From: Candidatus Neomarinimicrobiota bacterium
Lineage (GTDB): Bacteria > Fidelibacterota > Marinisomatia > Marinisomatales > TCS55
Length of the DNA stretch: 37,407 bases
Assembly: GCA_018647265.1 (NCBI GenBank)
Contig: JABGTK010000064.1
Coordinates: forward strand, 1 to 37,407
Direction: 5' to 3'
Positions 28,319 through 37,407 of this stretch are shown piece by piece. The first letter of the stretch is position 1, and each line of letters begins with the position of its first letter. The notes beneath the pieces were generated by a model that was not told the DNA's origin, did no database searches, and worked only from the letters and a program-made list of their open reading frames with translations. Position numbers and translations under genes: made by a program.

Positions 28319-29167
28319 TTATTTCTCCATTAACAATTTAAATAAACGGGAATCTGCAGGCAAAACCAGCGTTGTTTTATCATCTACTATTTTTTTGTAA
28401 GCATCTAAGGTTCGGACAAATTCATAGAATTTCGTATCGGCAGAATAGGCGTTGGCGTACACTTCTACAGCTTTTGCATCTCCTTCACCGCGAACCCGTT
28501 CCGCTTCTTTATAGGCATCGGCTAAAATAATAGTCTTATCCTTATCCGTAGATGCGCGGATTTTCTGAGCCTCTTCTTCACCTTCAGAACGGAATTTATT
28601 AGCTTGTCGTTTTCGTTCTGCTTCCATCCGGGCATAGATCGATTCCTCATTCTGAGAAGGCAAATCTACTCGCCGAATCCGGACATCGATAATGGCAATT
28701 CCATAATCCTTTGTTGCCTTGTCACTGGCCGCAGTCACCTTTTCCATAATTTCTTCCCTGTTTTCAGTAATGATTTCGGACATATCATGGGTTCCCAGTT
28801 CACGACGCAATTCAGAATAGACTATATCATCCATGCGGCTGAGAGCCGTAGGAATTGCCTGCACTGTTTTCAAGAATTGAAGCGGGTCAACAATTTTCCA
28901 ACGGACATAATTATCCACAATGAGTGATTTTTTATCTCTACTCAAGATTTCTTCCGGCGGTGAATCGTATTCTAACAACCGATCGTCAAACACTACTTTT
29001 TCCTGGAAAGGGAATGGAACTTTCATGTGCAAGCCCGGTGTTGTGATGGTCCGAACCGGTTTACCAAACTGAAGTATAACCGCTTGTTCTGTTTCACTGA
29101 TGATAAAAACTGATGTTAATCCCAACAGAACAATGATTGCCCCCAATCCCAATAATATTTTCTTCAT
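28319..29167 (-). CDS. hflC: Membrane protease modulator HflC
   Basis: A 282-residue SPFH/band-7 protein anchored by an N-terminal helix at about 5-23 (LLGLGAIIVLLGLTSVFII) with the body facing the periplasm. With HflK it forms the cage around the FtsH protease. The SPFH domain (AVILQFGKPVRTITTPGLHMKVPF) and the long alanine/glutamate coiled coil (ARMEAERKRQANKFRSEGEE) are evident. It starts 2 bases after hflK ends. FtsH itself is not in the window. Confidence 0.94.
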   Translation of the reverse strand: MKKILLGLGAIIVLLGLTSVFIISETEQAVILQFGKPVRTITTPGLHMKVPFPFQEKVVFDDRLLEYDSPPEEILSRDKKSLIVDNYVRWKIVDPLQFLKTVQAIPTALSRMDDIVYSELRRELGTHDMSEIITENREEIMEKVTAASDKATKDYGIAIIDVRIRRVDLPSQNEESIYARMEAERKRQANKFRSEGEEEAQKIRASTDKDKTIILADAYKEAERVRGEGDAKAVEVYANAYSADTKFYEFVRTLDAYKKIVDDKTTLVLPADSRLFKLLMEK

Positions 29168-29169
29168 GA

Positions 29170-30132
29170 TTATTTACCCCCTTTTGCATTCAAATTTAGC
29201 AAATTAATTAAATTCCCATTTTTGGAATCCGGCACTACAATCTTTTGACTTTTTGCCAGAATCTCTTCCATTGTTTCCAAATAAAGCCGTGTTTCAGTAA
29301 CTCCTTTTGCTTTGCGGTATTCCTTCAACACAGCGCTGAATTTGGCCACATCACCTTCGGCACGGGCGATACGTGCTTCTTTATAACCTTCCGCTTCACG
29401 GATCATTGCTTGAGCTTCTCCTCGGGCTTTCGGAATCACATCGTTGCGGTAACCTTCGGCTTGGTTCACCATTCGGTTTTTATCTTCTTTTGCGGAAGCT
29501 ACATCCTTAAAGGCTCCGATCACCTGTTTTGGCGGACCTACATCCTGTAACTGAACAGCTACAACCAAAATCCCTGTTTCATATTTATCCAAAATATTCT
29601 GAATCAAGGCTTTGGTTTCTTCCTGGATCATGAACTTACCGGAGGTCAACGCTTCATTAATATTATGTTTACCTACAATGGTTCTTAAGGATGCTTCAGA
29701 CGCTTCCCGAACTGTGAGTTCATGTTTAATGAAATTGAATGTATAGGCCACGGGATCCTTTATGCGGTACTGGACGATCATTTCTGCATCGACGATATTT
29801 TCATCCCCAGTAAGCATGAGACTCTCCCGTTCAACCGTTTGGTATTGATTTTTTCCTACAGTTCTAAATCCAATTTCAATTCGTTTTACTTCTGTCACTT
29901 TCGGTGTTGAAACAGTTTCAATTGGATATGGAAAATGGTAATTCAATCCCGACTGAGCGGCCCTTGAATATTTTCCAAAAGTTTGGACTACCCCTACTTC
30001 ATCCGGACCAACCACGTAGATTCCTGTGAGCAGCCACAGAACCAGTGCAATCCCAGCTATAGGCAGCGCACCCATTGCTAATACCGGTACCTTTATTTCT
30101 TGATCCCCGACTATGATTCGTTTGTATTGCAT
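29170..30132 (-). CDS. hflK: Membrane protease modulator HflK
   Basis: A 320-residue partner of HflC. After a short cytoplasmic N-terminus there is a membrane helix at about 19-42 (MGALPIAGIALVLWLLTGIYVV), then the SPFH domain (VGVVQTFGKYSRAAQSGLNY, PYPIETVSTPKV) and a coiled coil (NQAEGYRNDVIPKARGEAQA). The N-terminal Gly/Pro-rich extension of enterobacterial HflK is absent. It lies 13 bases after rpoN. Confidence 0.93.
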   Translation of the reverse strand: MQYKRIIVGDQEIKVPVLAMGALPIAGIALVLWLLTGIYVVGPDEVGVVQTFGKYSRAAQSGLNYHFPYPIETVSTPKVTEVKRIEIGFRTVGKNQYQTVERESLMLTGDENIVDAEMIVQYRIKDPVAYTFNFIKHELTVREASEASLRTIVGKHNINEALTSGKFMIQEETKALIQNILDKYETGILVVAVQLQDVGPPKQVIGAFKDVASAKEDKNRMVNQAEGYRNDVIPKARGEAQAMIREAEGYKEARIARAEGDVAKFSAVLKEYRKAKGVTETRLYLETMEEILAKSQKIVVPDSKNGNLINLLNLNAKGGK

Positions 30133-30145
30133 ATTTTCCCCTTAT

Positions 30146-31495
30146 TTAAGTTGTTAATTGCCGTCGCAATCGTGCGACAGGTAAATGGAGTTGTTCTCTA
30201 TATTTCGCCACCGTTCGGCGGGCCACAGGAAATCCTTCAGCCTCCATTTGATTTGCTAAATCAGTATCCGTGAGTGGTGAATCTTTATCTTCATTATTAA
30301 TGAGTTTTTTCAGTAAATCTTTAATGGCATTGGTGCTGATCTCTTCCCCACTGGCCAATGTATATGCTTCTGTAAAAAAGGATTTTAATTCAAAAATCCC
30401 ATAAGGTGTATCCACATATTTCCCGCGAGTGGAACGACTGATGGTTGAGATGTCCATTTTAATTTCATCCGCAATATCCTGCAGTTTCATGGGAATAAGT
30501 ATTTCAATTTTCCCCTTAAAAAAATCCGGTTGCCGTCCAATGATGGAATTCATCACCGTCGTTAATGTATAGCGTCTTTGTTGAATGGCTTGGATAAACC
30601 ATGTTGCTGAATCAAATTTTTCTTTGAGATATTTTTGTGTATCCCTAGATAAGTCCACTTGATTCATCAATGTTAAATATTCATTGCTGAGGTTTAAATC
30701 TGGAATCCACGTATCATTTACTATGACAACCCATTTCCCATCCTGTCGAACTGCCAATAAATCTGGTATAACAGTTTCTATTCCTGACCTGATTTTTCCT
30801 TCTCCCGGCCTTGGATTTAGATGGGTAATATCTTCAATTATTTCAGCTAGAAGTTCTTTTGAAATGTCCAGGGAATTTTTCAAGTTATCGTAACGGTGAT
30901 TGGCAAAATCATCAAAATATTCAGCAATAACCTGATATGCTAAAGTCTGCTTTTCGTGTCTCATTTGGATTAAAAGACAATCTTGCAAATGCCTTGCACC
31001 AATCCCTGGCGGATCCAACTGGTGCACTATTTCCAGCACTTCATTCACTTCCTCATCAGTCCGATCATAGCGATCGGCGATTAAAACCAGATCAACAGCC
31101 AAATACCCATTTTCATCCAAGTTCCAGAGGATCTCTTCAGCGATAGCCCGCTCCCATTCAGAAAGTTTAAAACTATCCAATTGGCGCACCAAGCCTTCCA
31201 CGAAATCCACTTGTTCTGCCACTGGAATTTCACGGTTCTCAGTCCGTTGATTATCATAAATATTAGCCGGTTCATATTCATCAGGATCTTCTTCATAATC
31301 CACTTCTGCAGATTCTTCAGTTACGACCTGATCTTCCTCTTGTGGATCGGCTTGATCCAATACAGGATTGCTTTCCAACTCATCCATAATTTTCTGCTCA
31401 AGATTTATTGTATTGAGTTGCAAAATACTGGCCTGTAATACTTGCTGGGGCGAAAGAGATTGACGTTGAGTTTGGCTTTGTTTTAAGCGTGGCAT
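30146..31495 (-). CDS. rpoN: RNA polymerase sigma-54 factor RpoN
   Basis: The alternative sigma factor for -24/-12 promoters, which need AAA+ enhancer-binding activators. The 449-residue protein has the activator-responsive region I (QSLSPQQVLQASILQLNTI and ELESNPVL), an acidic region II at about 50-90, the core-binding domain (LDENGYLAVDL and QLDPPGIGARHLQDCL) and the C-terminal RpoN box ARRTVAKYRE at 425-434. Its ATG overlaps the lptB stop (TAATG), keeping the lptB-rpoN order known in proteobacteria. No activator gene is in the window. Confidence 0.96.
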   Translation of the reverse strand: MPRLKQSQTQRQSLSPQQVLQASILQLNTINLEQKIMDELESNPVLDQADPQEEDQVVTEESAEVDYEEDPDEYEPANIYDNQRTENREIPVAEQVDFVEGLVRQLDSFKLSEWERAIAEEILWNLDENGYLAVDLVLIADRYDRTDEEVNEVLEIVHQLDPPGIGARHLQDCLLIQMRHEKQTLAYQVIAEYFDDFANHRYDNLKNSLDISKELLAEIIEDITHLNPRPGEGKIRSGIETVIPDLLAVRQDGKWVVIVNDTWIPDLNLSNEYLTLMNQVDLSRDTQKYLKEKFDSATWFIQAIQQRRYTLTTVMNSIIGRQPDFFKGKIEILIPMKLQDIADEIKMDISTISRSTRGKYVDTPYGIFELKSFFTEAYTLASGEEISTNAIKDLLKKLINNEDKDSPLTDTDLANQMEAEGFPVARRTVAKYREQLHLPVARLRRQLTT

Positions 31496-32229
31496 TATAA
31501 AGTAAATCGTTCTCCCAAATAAAGCCGTCGCGCTTCTTCATCATTGGCCAAAGATTCTGATGTACCGGATTTTAGTATCTTTCCATCGAACAATAGGTAA
31601 GATCTATCCGTAATGGACAAGGTTTCCCGCACATTGTGGTCTGTGATTAAAATACCAATATTTCTTTCTTTCAAGGAATAAACGATAGATTGAATGTCTT
31701 CCACAGCGATTGGATCAACTCCGGCGAATGGTTCATCCAAAAGAATAAAGTCAGGATCAATAGCCAGCGTTCGGCAAATTTCAACCCGGCGCCGTTCACC
31801 GCCAGATAAATTATTTCCCTTATTTTTTCGGATATGCTGGATAGATAAATCATCCAAAAGTTTTTCCAACCTTTCGGCTTGTACATCTTTCGAAAAATCT
31901 GTCATCTCAAGCACAAGTCGAAGATTATCCTCAACAGTCAGTTTCCCAAATATAGATGCTTCTTGGGCAAGATATCCGATTCCCGATCGACTGCGTTGGA
32001 ACATAGCCCGGTTTGTAATATTATTTTCATCTAGGAAAATTTCACCTTTGGTAGGTTTTATCATCCCGGAGATCATATAAAATGTTGTCGTTTTTCCGGC
32101 GCCGTTCGGCCCCAACAATCCAACAATCTCGCCTTTATTTACATTCAAGTCCACGTCACGGACAACCCAACGTTTCCCGTACCGCTTATAAAGTCCTTTT
32201 GTGCTGAGTTGTTGGTGGTTATTCTTCAT
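31495..32229 (-). CDS. lptB: LPS export ABC transporter ATPase LptB
   Basis: It powers LPS extraction from the inner membrane with LptFG. The start at ATG 32229 has GGAT a few bases upstream, overlaps the lptC end by 11 bases and gives 244 residues. Walker A GPNGAGKTT lies at 40-48, the signature is LSGGERRRVEICRTLA, Walker B is FILLDEPFAGVDP and the H-loop is ITDHNVRE. The FAGVDPIAVEDIQ stretch is characteristic of LptB. lptA, which normally lies between lptC and lptB, is absent here. Confidence 0.95.
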   Translation of the reverse strand: MKNNHQQLSTKGLYKRYGKRWVVRDVDLNVNKGEIVGLLGPNGAGKTTTFYMISGMIKPTKGEIFLDENNITNRAMFQRSRSGIGYLAQEASIFGKLTVEDNLRLVLEMTDFSKDVQAERLEKLLDDLSIQHIRKNKGNNLSGGERRRVEICRTLAIDPDFILLDEPFAGVDPIAVEDIQSIVYSLKERNIGILITDHNVRETLSITDRSYLLFDGKILKSGTSESLANDEEARRLYLGERFTL

Positions 32230-32749
32230 CTTTATCCATGTGGAAAACACCAGTAGGTTTTAAAATCTTCCAATTATCTAATTCTACATCCGATTCAAAA
32301 CCAACACCATAAAGTGTATCTTGTTGTTCGGTTATAAAGATTACTGAATCTTCAGTAAATATACGTTCTCTCAAATTATCCCAAGAGAGTGTATCCGTAA
32401 ATAAGGTGACTCCGCTATCTGAGACTACAATCACATTCCCGATTGCAATGAGGAAATCTCTTTCCTCCTCAATCTCAGCAATTTTGGACTTAAGATTGGT
32501 AGTATAAATTTCTTCCGCATTAAAAAAATCTGCATCCACATTTTGATTTAACAGGATGTATTGCCGTTCATTATATTTTTCTAAATGGCCCGCCCGGATG
32601 ACTGCCCGCTTGGCTCCCTCATTAGTAAGGGTAATTGTAGCATCCCAACTTTCAGCATCTGGGCGACCTTTGCGGGATTCACCCGATTGCTTTACCTCTT
32701 CAGCTTCGCAGCCAAAGGCAAAAACCAATAATAAAAGTATGAATCTCAC
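32219..32749 (-). CDS. lptC: LptC-type lipoprotein of LPS export
   Basis: A 176-residue protein with a lipoprotein signal (LLLVFAFGC, Cys14), so it is anchored by lipid and not by the transmembrane helix of E. coli LptC. The body shows the beta-jellyroll repeats of the LptC/LptA fold (AVIRAGHLEKYNERQYILLN, VDADFFNAEE and SDSGVTLFTDTLSWDNLRER). Position between kdsC and lptB is the classic lptC position. A combined LptC/LptA role cannot be judged from sequence. Confidence 0.85.
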   Translation of the reverse strand: MRFILLLLVFAFGCEAEEVKQSGESRKGRPDAESWDATITLTNEGAKRAVIRAGHLEKYNERQYILLNQNVDADFFNAEEIYTTNLKSKIAEIEEERDFLIAIGNVIVVSDSGVTLFTDTLSWDNLRERIFTEDSVIFITEQQDTLYGVGFESDVELDNWKILKPTGVFHMDKDEE

Positions 32750-33279
32750 TTTTGATTCTGTACCATTTTTCTGAGGTCAGCTATCACATCCTCTAACCGG
32801 CCTTGTTCAGACAGAATCCATTCCACTGCTTCACGAAAGGCGCCATAGCCTCCGGACTTTTCGGTAACATGTACAGCGGTTGCTTTACATGATTTGGATG
32901 CATTCTCGGTTGCAATGGGAACACCTACCAATTCCATAACGGGAATGTCAATCATATCATCACCAATATAGGCGATCTCATTATCGGAAAAATTATATTT
33001 TTCTTTCAGCGATTCGTAGGGTGGAATCTTATTAAGGGTACCATTATATACATCATCAATTTTTAATTCGGCAGCACGCTCTGCAGTAGCATCAGATTTC
33101 CGACCGGAAATCAAGGCCAATTTTAATCCGGCTGCACGGAGGATAGCTACGCCTGCCCCATCGGTAACATCAAATCGTTTTAGTTCAATGCCATCTTTTC
33201 CCTTATAAATGGCTCCGTCAGTCCAGACACCATCTACATCAGAAATAATCATTTTTATTTTGTTGATTTCGTAACTCAT
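32746..33279 (-). CDS. kdsC: Kdo-8-phosphate phosphatase KdsC
   Basis: A HAD-family phosphatase that frees Kdo from Kdo-8-phosphate. I start it at ATG 33279, which overlaps the kdsA stop (TGATG), giving 177 residues; an upstream in-frame extension would lie inside kdsA. HAD motif I is DVDGVWTDG (Asp14, Asp16), motif II is LALISGRKS, and the C-terminal GDDMIDIPVMELVG supplies the last acidic pair. There is no cap domain, as expected for KdsC tetramers. Confidence 0.93.
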   Translation of the reverse strand: MSYEINKIKMIISDVDGVWTDGAIYKGKDGIELKRFDVTDGAGVAILRAAGLKLALISGRKSDATAERAAELKIDDVYNGTLNKIPPYESLKEKYNFSDNEIAYIGDDMIDIPVMELVGVPIATENASKSCKATAVHVTEKSGGYGAFREAVEWILSEQGRLEDVIADLRKMVQNQK

Positions 33280-34087
33280 CAATTCACCGCTTGATGCACT
33301 TTCTGCAATGATATTAGCAATTCTTCTAATTGATCCAATGGCCACTGCGTGGCAGCGTCAGATTTTGCTTCGTCAGGATTATCATGGACTTCCATAAATA
33401 ATCCGTTACATCCGGCAGCTACAGCCGCTTTTGCCAAGGTTGGTATCATATCTCTTTGGCCGCCGGTGGTGGCTTCGCCGCCGGGCACCTGGGCAGAATG
33501 GGTAGCATCAAAAACCACGGGGTAACCTATGCCTTTCATGACAGGTATGGACGTCATATCTGACACCAAACCATAACCAAATGATGAACCCCGTTCAGTA
33601 AGTAAAATATTGTTATTTCCTGTGGATGTCACTTTTTCCGCTGCATGGGCCATTTTGCCCGGTGCCAGAAACTGGCCTTTTTTAATATTAATGGTTTTAC
33701 CAGTTTCTCCTGCGGCCAAAAGTAGATCAGTCTGACGACATAGAAATGCAGGAATTTGTAGTACATCAGACACCTCACCAACAGGTTCGCATTGATCCGG
33801 AAGATGAACATCTGTTAACACGGGGACGCCCATTTCTTTTTTTACTTCGGACAAAATCTTAAGCCCTTCGTCCATATCAGGTCCACGAAATGACCCTGCC
33901 GCAGAGCGATTGGCTTTATCAAATGAACTTTTGAAAATAAAAGGAATACCCAATTTTTCTGTGACTAATCTAATGGATTCTGCCATCTTCAAACTATGAT
34001 CCCTGGATTCAATGACGCATGGTCCTGCGATAAGCGGCAAAGCATCTCCACCGAATTCTACATTGGCCACATTAACTCTTTTATCCA

Positions 34088-34088
<1 letters not shown>
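33279..34088 (-). CDS. kdsA: Kdo-8-phosphate synthase KdsA
   Basis: It condenses arabinose 5-phosphate with phosphoenolpyruvate. I place the start at ATG 34088, overlapping the pyrG stop by one base (TAATG), for 269 residues (MDKRVNVANVEFGG). Motifs include AGPCVIES, FKSSFDKANRS, GVPVLTDVHLP and the HSAQVPGG loop. Cys24 in AGPCVIES sits where metal-dependent (class II, Aquifex-like) enzymes have their metal-ligand Cys and where metal-independent ones have Asn, so a metal-dependent enzyme is likely. Confidence 0.95.
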
Positions 34089-35713
<1,625 letters not shown>

Positions 35714-36412
35714 CTATTGTGCCTCAAACTGTTTTAAGTCGTCCATCGTATCAATACCTTTGTTCACATTTTCGGTTAAAATCACTTTTATCGGAATGCC
35801 ATTATCTAATGCTCTATACTGCTCCAACTTCAACGCTAATTCATTTTCTGAGGGTACAAGACTGGTGATTTTTTCTAATGTCGCCTTGGTGTAGGCATAG
35901 ATCCCCATGTGATGATAGTATCCCCCGGCCTCAGTTTCGACTGGTTCACGTCGGAAATTTACGGCATATCCATCCCCATCGAGGAGAACTTTTACCGTAT
36001 TTACATCGGTGAGTTTTTTAGCATCCATATCCTTACCCGCTACCGTGGCCATTTGGAGCGACTCATCCTCAAATTGATTCACCAATTCATTAATCAGTGC
36101 AGGGTCAATTGTGGGCTCATCTCCTTGGATATTCACAATTACGTCAGTTTCAATATTAGCCGCCGCTTCTTGAATTCGATCTGTTCCAGAAACGTGACCT
36201 TCAGAAGTCATGACAGTTTTTACTTTAAATGGTTTCAATGCCGTCGAAGTTTCCTCAGCATCGATAGCCACAATTACTTCGTCTAATGATTTGGCTTTTT
36301 GGGCCTGTTCATAAACGTAGACTACCATGGGTTTCCCATCAATAAGATGGAGAATTTTTTTCGGGAAACGGATAGAATGAAGCCGGGCAGGAATTACGCC
36401 GATTGCTTTCAT
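35714..36412 (-). CDS. kdsB: CMP-Kdo synthetase KdsB
   Basis: It activates Kdo with CTP to CMP-Kdo for lipid A core synthesis. The start is taken as ATG 36412 with AGG about 10 bases upstream; a TTG directly before it could also serve. The 232-residue protein has the nucleotide-binding N-terminus IPARLHSIRFPKKIL, then VIVAIDAEE, the VNIQGDEPTIDP motif with its metal-binding Asp, and HHMGIYAYTKATLEK. It is the first gene of the 13-gene reverse-strand run, so the main promoter should lie in 36413-36579. Confidence 0.95.
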   Translation of the reverse strand: MKAIGVIPARLHSIRFPKKILHLIDGKPMVVYVYEQAQKAKSLDEVIVAIDAEETSTALKPFKVKTVMTSEGHVSGTDRIQEAAANIETDVIVNIQGDEPTIDPALINELVNQFEDESLQMATVAGKDMDAKKLTDVNTVKVLLDGDGYAVNFRREPVETEAGGYYHHMGIYAYTKATLEKITSLVPSENELALKLEQYRALDNGIPIKVILTENVNKGIDTMDDLKQFEAQ

Positions 36413-36541
36413 CAAAAAGGTCCATCCATTTCAATTGGAGACAAAGGTAGGACGGGTGTGAAAAACAACCCAAGCCCCGCAATCTTATACCCTGTGCTTA
36501 ACATAAAATAATTGAATGAAAAATAGATGGGAAATTTAGGT

Positions 36542-36569
36542 GAACAAGCTTGCCACAACAAGCAGGTTC
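36542..36569 (-). terminator. Weak hairpin after the permease gene
   Basis: GAAC plus GCTTG pairs with CAAGC plus GTTC around a 6-base loop, with a 2-by-2 internal mismatch. It lies 11 bases past the permease stop on the reverse strand. No T-run follows, so it is either a factor-dependent end or a chance hairpin. Confidence 0.3.
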
Positions 36570-36579
36570 AGGGAAGATT

Positions 36580-37407
36580 CTATTCGAATCTGAGGGATTC
36601 AATGGGGTCTAAATTGGCTGCTCGCCAAGCGGGGTATATTCCAAATCCAATACCAATAAAAGAACAGACGGCCATGCCGTAAAAAGCCCAATCCATGGGT
36701 ACCACAGCGGGCACTTTTAAAAGGAGAGCCATGAGGTTTCCCCCGGCAATTCCTAAAATAACACCAACAATTCCACCAAACTGACTCAAGAAGATGGCTT
36801 CCATCAAAAACTGGATAAGAATATCTCGCTTGGTAGCGCCAATAGCTTTGCGGATACCTATCTCTTTAATTCGCTCCGTGACAGAAACGAGCATAATATT
36901 CATAATGCCGATCCCCGCCACAAGCAGGGCGATGACACTCACCGCACCGGCAAAAAGTTTAATACCTCCTGTAAACCCAGCGAATGTTTCCATGAGTTCT
37001 TCGTTGGAAATAATTGCAAAATCATTTTCTTCTTCTGGTGGCACTTTTCGAATAACGCGCATAAGGCCGATTACTTCATCCATGGTTTTTTCATACATTT
37101 CAGTTGATTCAGCTTCAATATTGATGGCCAAAGATGTCCATCTATTCGAGAACCGTTGGATATAAACTGAAATAGGAATCATAACAAAATAATCCTGACT
37201 TTGGCCAAAAGCCTGTCCTTTTCTTTCGGTAATACCAATAACTGTATAATCTAATCCCTTAATTTGAATGACCTTTCCAATGGGATCTTCAAATGGAAAT
37301 AATATATCGGCTAAGTCTGGGCCAAGGATGGTAACGCTACGAGAAAAACGAATATCATCTTCCATGAAATTTCGTCCATCTGCAAGATACGTTTTGAAAG
37401 AACGCAA
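36580..37407 (-). CDS. MacB/FtsX-type ABC transporter permease (C-terminal part)
   Basis: The last 275 codons of a permease whose 5' part lies beyond base 37407; the TTG at the edge is merely the first codon seen. It shows a periplasmic MacB-core segment (SVTILGPDLADILFPFEDPIG and LDYTVIGITERKGQAFG) and then the FtsX domain with three helices (AGAVSVIALLVAGIGIMNIML, SQFGGIVGVILGIAGGNLMAL and FYGMAVCSFIGIGFGIYPAWR). ERIKEIGIRKAIGATKRDI is the MacB-family signature before the second helix. It probably moves lipids, peptides or siderophores in concert with an ATPase encoded upstream outside the window. Confidence 0.9.
   Translation of the reverse strand: MRSFKTYLADGRNFMEDDIRFSRSVTILGPDLADILFPFEDPIGKVIQIKGLDYTVIGITERKGQAFGQSQDYFVMIPISVYIQRFSNRWTSLAINIEAESTEMYEKTMDEVIGLMRVIRKVPPEEENDFAIISNEELMETFAGFTGGIKLFAGAVSVIALLVAGIGIMNIMLVSVTERIKEIGIRKAIGATKRDILIQFLMEAIFLSQFGGIVGVILGIAGGNLMALLLKVPAVVPMDWAFYGMAVCSFIGIGFGIYPAWRAANLDPIESLRFE

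Overview
The window reads as a compact chromosome segment of a Gram-negative bacterium of the FCB group. Candidatus Marinimicrobia (SAR406) or a close relative is my best guess. The case rests on lipopolysaccharide genes (kdsA, kdsB, kdsC, kdsD, lptB, lptC, lpxH), many signal peptides ending in A/G-Q, and a secreted metalloprotease with the SQNYPNPFNP-type C-terminal sorting domain common in Marinimicrobia, Ignavibacteria and Caldithrix. Base composition looks near 40% G+C by eye, apart from a much AT-richer stretch at about 15.3-18.5 kb. I see no tRNA, rRNA, CRISPR or transposase gene. No gene-free stretch exceeds 300 bases; the largest gaps, at 15173-15365, 36416-36579, 1282-1426 and 21636-21772, are under 200.

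Layout. 1-1335: rpmA and mdh on the + strand, each followed by a hairpin terminator. 1374-6701: a tightly packed + strand operon with an ECF sigma factor, a membrane anti-sigma-like protein with HEAT repeats, a DUF4097/Toastrack protein with twelve TSGG repeats, a bactofilin-like domain fused to an outer-membrane barrel, and a second Toastrack-like protein. It looks like a self-contained envelope-stress module with a plausible self-recognised promoter. 6688-8601 (-): queG, elbB and a Rieske protein. 8667-9584 (+): a haloalkane-dehalogenase-like hydrolase. 9581-15172 (-): radA, tgt, three envelope or secreted proteins of unknown role, and a NUDIX hydrolase.

15327-18486: an AT-rich insert flanked by perfect 25-bp direct repeats. 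One copy is the last seven codons and stop of the large gene at 18462-21635. The insert carries a secreted metalloprotease gene interrupted by an in-frame TAG, and a propeller lipoprotein gene. 18462-21635 (-): a 1057-residue protein joining a gluzincin-like protease domain, a TolB-type propeller and an outer-membrane barrel. 21773-24489 (+): lpxH, a HEAT-repeat lipoprotein and a secreted protein with an Sm-like and an FxLYD-like domain.

24493-36412 (-): thirteen genes with gaps of at most 29 bases, in the order kdsB, pyrG, kdsA, kdsC, lptC, lptB, rpoN, hflK, hflC, hslV, hslU, argF, kdsD. Together they cover Kdo synthesis and activation (KdsD, KdsA, KdsC, KdsB, with PyrG supplying the CTP), part of LPS export, sigma-54 and membrane or cytoplasmic protein quality control. 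lptA is missing from its usual place between lptC and lptB. 36580-37407 (-): the C-terminal part of a MacB/FtsX-type permease, cut by the window edge.

The strongest leads are the repeat-flanked insert with its interrupted metalloprotease gene and the sigma/HEAT/Toastrack/bactofilin-barrel operon.
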